This document shows positions 59,678 to 64,000 of a stretch of DNA of 64,000 bases, piece by piece (position 1 is the first letter of the stretch; every line of letters starts with the position of its first letter). Location: assembly GCA_038206395.1 (NCBI GenBank), contig JBBRAX010000003.1, positions 1-64,000 of the forward strand. The letters are read 5' to 3'. A program made the position numbers and the translations under genes. Under the pieces are notes generated by a model, which saw only the letters and a program-made list of their open reading frames with translations, was not told the DNA's origin and did not search any database. Source of the stretch: JAGSPQ01 sp038206395. GTDB taxonomy: Bacteria > Myxococcota > Myxococcia > Myxococcales > Myxococcaceae.

Positions 59678-60895
59678 CTACGGCGCCCAGACCGCGTTGC
59701 CGGTGCCTCCCCACCGGGCGAAGAAGTCTTTCAGCTGGGAGCCGGTGAGCACGACCATGCCCACTTCCGAAATCGGATCGCCGACCACGTAGCCAGCACC
59801 GTCGCGGCCGATCACCGCGATCGAGTGGCGCCCATCGAACGTGTACTTCGCGCTCGAGCCCGCCGCGGCGTACGCGAGGTTGAACGCCTGCTGGTACGCG
59901 GTCGGAGTGGTCGAGACGACGCCTGGCTCGCCTTCGAGCACCACGACCCGCTTCTTCGCGAGTTGATCTGCGATGCGGGTGAGCATCGCCGCGTCCGACA
60001 GCAGCGTGTCCATCGGAGCGACCTTCAGCCCCAGCGCCTGCGCTCCCTGGCGAATCTGGTACCGGTTCGTGCCGACATGATCGGTGCCGATGCCGTACGA
60101 CTGCCGCGACCGATGGATGCTCTGCTCGATGCTGAGCCCGCCCGGCTCCTTTCCAAAGATGCGCGCGGCCATCGCCAGGCTCGTTGGCGCGCACGTGCCC
60201 GAGAAGTATGCGCCGTCTTTGTTCCACGCCGTCCGGTGCAACTGGTTCTTGAAGAACGCGTTGCGGTTCGCCGGTCGCACCGCGAAGTCGAACGGCTTCA
60301 AGGCCGGGTCGACCCACGACAGCCGCGACGCCTGGATCCACCCGGTCTTTCCGTCGTACTTCACCTTCCGGTACCCGTTGCTCGGCGCGACCGCGGCGAG
60401 CACGACGACCTGACCCTGCGGCAGGTAGCCCAGTGGCTGGCCCGGGCCGTGATCGGAATCCTTCACTCCGCCGTGCGGAGCGACCGACGTCAGCAACGCC
60501 CCAGACGCCGACGCCGAGCTGCGAAACGCGCTGTACGCACGCACCACGAACTTCGAGCCGACCACCGGGCCCGTCGGTGGCGAACTGCCTGCGTCGCTCG
60601 ACTCGCCCGCATCGGCAGGCTGACCCGCGTCGACGGCCACGCCCGCATCCGCTTCCTCTTCTTCAGGCTCGGTCGCGCCGCCGTCGCCCGGCTCTTCGGG
60701 GCAGAGGTCTTCGACGCAGAAGGGGCCAGCATCGGCAGGCTCCTCGAGCTTCACCACCTCGCCCGTGCCTTCGTCGCTCGCGTCCGGCGACTCGAACGTC
60801 GGGTCATCGGCAGGAACTTCGATCAGCTTCGGACCCGGGCCACATGCGGCCGCGATCACCATCAGCCCAAACACACTTGCTCGTTTCGTCATCAT
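59678..60895 (-). CDS. SH3-domain and C39-like peptidase lipoprotein
   Basis: A 405-residue lipoprotein from ATG 60895 (or the next codon ATG 60892); lipobox IAAAC. Residues 30-108 are an Asp/Glu/Ala-rich linker with DAG motifs. A bacterial SH3 domain spans about 115-195 (VRAYSAFRSSASASGALLTSV, GYLPQGQVVVLAAV, GYRKVKYDGKTGWIQASRL). The papain-fold C39-like domain has Cys235 in GTCAPTSLAMAARIFG, His357 in GRHSIAVIGRD and Asp373 in YVVGDPISE. Likely an envelope amidase, peptidase or processing factor. Two palindromic sites lie 24-60 bases upstream, so its transcription is probably regulated. Confidence 0.75.
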   Translation of the reverse strand: MMTKRASVFGLMVIAAACGPGPKLIEVPADDPTFESPDASDEGTGEVVKLEEPADAGPFCVEDLCPEEPGDGGATEPEEEEADAGVAVDAGQPADAGESSDAGSSPPTGPVVGSKFVVRAYSAFRSSASASGALLTSVAPHGGVKDSDHGPGQPLGYLPQGQVVVLAAVAPSNGYRKVKYDGKTGWIQASRLSWVDPALKPFDFAVRPANRNAFFKNQLHRTAWNKDGAYFSGTCAPTSLAMAARIFGKEPGGLSIEQSIHRSRQSYGIGTDHVGTNRYQIRQGAQALGLKVAPMDTLLSDAAMLTRIADQLAKKRVVVLEGEPGVVSTTPTAYQQAFNLAYAAAGSSAKYTFDGRHSIAVIGRDGAGYVVGDPISEVGMVVLTGSQLKDFFARWGGTGNAVWAP

Positions 60896-60917
60896 TCGTG
60901 GCTCCCCAGGGACGGCA

Positions 60918-60954
60918 TTGATTCGAGAATCGATTTAGTTGATTCACGAATCAA
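60918..60954 (-). promoter_or_regulatory. Paired palindromic operator upstream of the C39-like lipoprotein gene
   Basis: Two dyads share the half-site TTGATTC: site 1 TTGATTC GA GAATCGA (60918-60933, one mismatch) and site 2 TTGATTC AC GAATCAA (60939-60954, perfect). Their centres are 21 bp apart, two helical turns, placing two dimers on the same face of DNA. They end 23 bases before the minus-strand ATG at 60895, where a repressor would block transcription. The regulator is not identified. Confidence 0.7.
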
Positions 60955-61062
60955 CCAAGGGTCTCCGCAGTGACACCGCAGGGTGACAGGACTTTGCGCA
61001 CCCCCACACGTTTCACCTCGTCGCGTCGTGAACGATTCCTCGCGCTGTGGCATCTGCAGGGT

Positions 61063-61803
61063 GTGACGGACCCCACGCCCAAACCTGCCGCAGCCCGAGT
61101 CGGTACAGTCGTCTGGGCGCTGATCATCGTGGCCCTCGTGGCCTGCTCTGCCACCGGCGTGGTGACCTTGTTCGGCTCGAAGTTCGGCCCGGGGTTTCCC
61201 ATCAGCGCCGATGCGCTGGCTGGCGACCCCGCGCCAGTGCGCCCGCCCCAACCTGCCGCTCAGAAGAAACGAACGCCCTCGCCGGTTGGCTCACCTCGGT
61301 CGTGGTTCTCGCCGCGATCTACTGGCCGCTGGAATGGGCGTGGCCTGCACGGGCAGGGCAACGTTGGCTGCGAGCGCGCGTCGGCACCGACTTCTTCTTC
61401 CTCACCGGGCAGTACCTCGTGTGGAACGCGCTGGCCGTCGCGATCCTGGTGGGGCTGCGGGCTCGCGTCGACGCGGCCGGCACCTTCGAGAGCGTTCGCG
61501 ACGTGCTGCAGCGCCAGCCCTTCGTGCTCCAGGCGCTCGAGGCGCTGCTCCTCGGCGACCTGAGCGTCTACTGGTTTCACCGCGCCTCACATCACTTCGA
61601 GCGCGAAGCACCCGGGCGCGGTGGCGAACTTCGCCAACCTCGCTCCATGGTGCGACTTCCTGTTTCGCACGCACCACGATGGCGTCGAAGGCAACGAGAC
61701 GTTCGAGATGGGAGTTCCCGAGGCGTGGCCGACGTCGTACCCAAGTCAGCTCCTCGCGCCCTTTCTGCCGCGCGTGCTGTGGCCGAAGCTCTTCACGCCG
61801 AGA
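61063..61803 (+). pseudogene. Broken sterol-desaturase/fatty-acid-hydroxylase-like gene
   Basis: Reads well only by changing frame twice. From GTG 61063: VTDPTPKPAAARVGTVV and the helix WALIIVALVACSATGVVTLF. After about 61265 another frame gives ALAGWLTSVVVLAAIYWPLEWAWP, VGTDFFFLTGQYLVWNALAVAIL and LLLGDLSVYWFHRASHHFE, the first His box of membrane di-iron hydroxylases. Then, in the first frame again, VANFANLAPWCDFLFRTHHDG and a tail. The middle section with the second His box (HxxHH) is missing, so it cannot be active. Its 3' end overlaps the convergent GCS2 gene. Confidence 0.65.
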
Positions 61804-63277
61804 GCGGCCACCTGTGAACCGGAGAGCCCGCCGCGGAAAGCTCTCGGTAGCGAGCAAGCATCGCTGCCAGGGCGCGCTCCCTGGGCAGGTAGGTCTCGTA
61901 GTGGGCGGTGAAGTTTCGCTGCCAGATCGCACCGGTGATGCCGCAGCCGATGCGCTCCTGGATGACGGACAGCCATTCGTCCGCTTCGTTCGGCTCCACG
62001 CCTGAATCGACGAGCCCCTGGCGGGCCAGGGGCAAGAGCCGCCCCGCGAGGGTGCTGACCCCCAAAGGTCGCGGCGGGCCGCTCTCGTCGGGCCACAGCA
62101 GCTCTGCGCCGAGTCCGTGGCGCGCCGCCTCGTAGAAGTTGCGCCGCGCGTGGCCGAAGGTGAGCCGGGTTACCAGCGCGTCGGCGGTGGAAGCAAGCGC
62201 CTGGGTCAGACCAATCGCGAGGGCTGCGTTCGCAACCATGTCGTTCACCGTCGGGCCCGCGGGCAACGCGCGGAACTCGATCCGAAGGTGGCCTCCGGCC
62301 GCGTCGTCGTAGACTGCGCGGTTCCATCGCCACACGGTGCCGTGGTGAAGCCGAAGCTCGCCCAGGTGGGGCACGCGGCCGGCGCGGAGCACCGCGGCCG
62401 GGTCCTCGTCTCCGCACTGCGGCAGCAGCGGATCGTGGAGCGCAACCGACTCGGCGAAGAGCTCGTGCGCCGACTGGCGCACCCACCCGTGACCGAACGA
62501 CACCCGCGCCGGACGCCAGTCGCCTTCCTCGCTGGCCCATCGATCGTCGACCGATTGCCGAAAGAGCGCGACGCGGGTCTCGTGCCACAGGCGTTTTCCG
62601 AGGAAGTAGGGCGAGTTCCCTGACACCGCCAAGACGAACGCAGTCGCGATCTGCGCGGCGTTGTAGGTGCGGGCAAAGGCCTCGGGCGTCACCCTCAGAT
62701 GCAACTGGAACGAGGTATTCGCACCCTCGAATGTGACGTCGTGGGCGGTCACATCGAGCCGTTCATCGCCCTCGATGTGGACGGCGAAGGGCTCGCCGCG
62801 AATCCGCTGGATCCCATGGGACAGGGCGCGATACCGGAGCCCCTCGGTGAGCGCTGAGGATCCAAGATCCTTCTCGGTGAGGGTCGGCAAGATGCCGATC
62901 GCGACCGGGTGAGCCCCGTGGGTGGCCGCTGCTCGCTCGATCTCCCCGAGCGCCGTCACGAGCTCGCGGGCCATCGCCGAGAACGGCCGACCCGCCAAAG
63001 GAGACGGACGCGCGTTGATTTCCATGTTGAAGCGGTCGACTTCCAGCGTGACGCGATCGTCCACGATTCCGTCGAGGACCCGCTGATTGATGGGCATCGG
63101 CCGACCGGCGTCGTCCACGAGGTCGAGCTCCAGCTCGGCGCCGACGGAGGGCTCGCCGACCCCGAAGCCGGGACGTCGAAGCAGGTCCCCCAGGACCTCG
63201 ATCGATCGCCGAAGCTTGTCGGCGAACGCGACAAAGTCCCGTTCATCGAAGCGTTCCTTCCGGATTTCGATGCCCAT
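61793..63277 (-). CDS. GCS2-family glutamate-cysteine ligase-like enzyme
   Basis: A 494-residue ATP-dependent carboxylate-amine ligase from ATG 63277, with GGAAGGAGA just upstream. GCS2 blocks are SVGAELELDLVDDAGRPM, TLEVDRFNMEINARPSPL, RYRALSHGIQRIRG, VTFEGANTSFQLHLRV, AFVLAVSGNSPYFLGKRLWHETRVALF and VSFGHGWVR. The HLRIEFRALPAGPTVNDMVANAAL segment near residue 345 is also typical. The family includes real glutamate-cysteine ligases and YbdK-type weak ligases, so glutathione synthesis is likely but not certain. A glutathione link would fit the Kef antiporter elsewhere in the window. Confidence 0.75.
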   Translation of the reverse strand: MGIEIRKERFDERDFVAFADKLRRSIEVLGDLLRRPGFGVGEPSVGAELELDLVDDAGRPMPINQRVLDGIVDDRVTLEVDRFNMEINARPSPLAGRPFSAMARELVTALGEIERAAATHGAHPVAIGILPTLTEKDLGSSALTEGLRYRALSHGIQRIRGEPFAVHIEGDERLDVTAHDVTFEGANTSFQLHLRVTPEAFARTYNAAQIATAFVLAVSGNSPYFLGKRLWHETRVALFRQSVDDRWASEEGDWRPARVSFGHGWVRQSAHELFAESVALHDPLLPQCGDEDPAAVLRAGRVPHLGELRLHHGTVWRWNRAVYDDAAGGHLRIEFRALPAGPTVNDMVANAALAIGLTQALASTADALVTRLTFGHARRNFYEAARHGLGAELLWPDESGPPRPLGVSTLAGRLLPLARQGLVDSGVEPNEADEWLSVIQERIGCGITGAIWQRNFTAHYETYLPRERALAAMLARYRELSAAGSPVHRWPLSA

Positions 63278-63454
63278 GGCTCTCCTTCCACGGTGAACGA
63301 CAAGCGGCACATTCGTCGGGCCTCCGACGGTACCCACCCAGGTGCACAATTCCAACCGATTGCCGGCGCGCTCCTCTGCGGCAGCGGAGGACGTTGTTGG
63401 CCGTGGGGTGGTGTCGCCCTGCTCAACGACCTCGACACGCGCTGCTCATCGGCT

Positions 63455-64000
63455 TCACGATGGTGGCAGCTCCGGATCCTCGGCCTCGAAGTAATACTTG
63501 AAGCACATCTCGCACAGGCCGTGACTCGTATTTGCCGGACAGCGCCCCACCCATTCGGGCACCCAATCCCATCGGTCTTTTGCGCCTGCATGTCTGACGA
63601 GGCGACAGTGTGAACACTGCACAACGAGGCCGCGTTCATCGAGATACTGATTGACGTCGGCGTCATGGGGTGCGCGCGTCAGCGGGTCGTGTGGTGCTTC
63701 GACCACCAGCGAATTGACAATGATGAATCCGGCGCGATTGCGCAGCGAGTACACCTGCATGCTGAACTTCCGGAACAGGGTTGGCGCCGAACACTCGTAG
63801 ACATGAGACGAGGGGTGCATCGAAGCGCCCGCGTCTGCCGTCGTGGTCAGGAACCGTTGGTAGAAAGGTCGCAGCGGTTCCGGAATCGCGTCGAAATACC
63901 GCGTGCCCAGGCCCCAATCGGCCCCCACTTTCGGCTGTCCACCGTTTTGCTCGGCGAACTTCACCCATGCGGGGTTGAAATACGCCAACCGGAAGTCAGG
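63455..64000 (-). CDS. PAS-like protein with C-terminal four-Cys motif (N-terminus outside window)
   Basis: The frame remains open to the window edge: codons before the TTG at 63988 read DFR, so the true start is probably beyond 64000. The visible 177 residues open with LAYFNPAWVKFAEQNGG, a PAS-fold start, then RYFDAIPEPLRPFYQRFLTTT, SSHVYECSAPTLFRKFSMQVYSL and GFIIVNSLVVEAP, matching the rest of a PAS domain. The end has a metal-binding pattern, CSHC and CEMC, around DRWDWVPEWVGRCPANTSHGLC. This PAS plus Cys-ribbon layout recurs in sensor-like bacterial proteins. The 177 bases between it and the GCS2 gene show no other feature. Confidence 0.65.
   Translation of the reverse strand, partial: PDFRLAYFNPAWVKFAEQNGGQPKVGADWGLGTRYFDAIPEPLRPFYQRFLTTTADAGASMHPSSHVYECSAPTLFRKFSMQVYSLRNRAGFIIVNSLVVEAPHDPLTRAPHDADVNQYLDERGLVVQCSHCRLVRHAGAKDRWDWVPEWVGRCPANTSHGLCEMCFKYYFEAEDPELPPS

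Noticed and set aside
1..64000. tRNA or rRNA genes
   Set aside because: No cloverleaf with a GTTCGAATC-type T arm and CCA end, and no ribosomal RNA core sequence, was recognised by reading; a tRNA search could not be run.

Overview
The window is GC-rich DNA with dense genes on both strands, short intergenic gaps, many GTG/TTG starts and frequent 4-base stop/start overlaps. It most likely comes from a myxobacterium (Myxococcota). The evidence is a Myxococcales-type sigma-70 factor beside a Ser/Thr kinase, a second Ser/Thr kinase, two MYXO-CTERM-like C-termini (Cys, transmembrane helix, Arg tail), Asp-Ala-Gly and Gly-rich linkers in lipoproteins, and many lipoproteins of unknown function. No tRNA, rRNA, CRISPR array, prophage or complete insertion sequence was seen.

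Layout. 1-3.7 kb: end of a Spy/CpxP-like periplasmic protein, a quinone oxidoreductase, a DUF3105 lipoprotein, a phosphoesterase and an alpha/beta hydrolase. 3.7-12.1 kb: a copper/silver export block, a CusCBA-type RND system on the minus strand divergent from a copper P-type ATPase with YHS and heavy-metal-binding domains. 12.2-15.1 kb: a small accessory patch (double PRC-barrel protein, two unknown small proteins, an IS66 transposase remnant, a DUF305 protein). 15.1-18.3 kb: NhaC-type antiporter, MYXO-CTERM-like protein and haem-motif lipoprotein. 18.3-26.8 kb: Ser/Thr kinase, RdgB, and two very large repeat-rich envelope proteins. 27-30.8 kb: three parvulin-type peptidyl-prolyl isomerases translationally coupled to pdxA. 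30.8-33.3 kb: Kef-type potassium/proton antiporter with its flavodoxin-fold partner. 33.3-38 kb: a large MYXO-CTERM protein, a periplasmic rhodanese, a Ycf46-like AAA ATPase and a zinc-ribbon membrane protein. 38-42.2 kb: sigma factor divergent from a kinase that carries an anti-sigma-type zinc finger. 42.3-47.2 kb: a peptidoglycan-binding/C39-like protein, a membrane phosphoesterase, and a three-lipoprotein operon ending in a dihaem cytochrome. 47.2-50.2 kb: NagZ, a stand-alone FlhA/SctV cytoplasmic domain, and a signal-peptidase-fold protein that has lost both catalytic residues. 50.5-57.4 kb: a minus-strand dedA-lon domain-nadE-tonB operon ending in a frameshifted second tonB-like gene, and a separate exbB-exbD-exbD operon. 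57.5-64 kb: a GspE N-terminal-domain protein and a duplicated piece of it, several decayed genes, a C39-like lipoprotein with a paired palindromic operator, a GCS2-family ligase, and a cut-off PAS-like protein.

Working together, the most coherent units are copper export (CusCBA plus CopA), envelope protein folding (three parvulins), glutathione-linked potassium efflux (Kef pair), TonB/ExbB/ExbD energy transduction, and the sigma factor/kinase regulatory pair. The most unusual unit is the overlapping pair at 48.3-50.2 kb: an export-gate domain without its membrane part, next to a catalytically dead S26-fold protein. Function assignments rest on motif and family recognition by eye; no database search was run.
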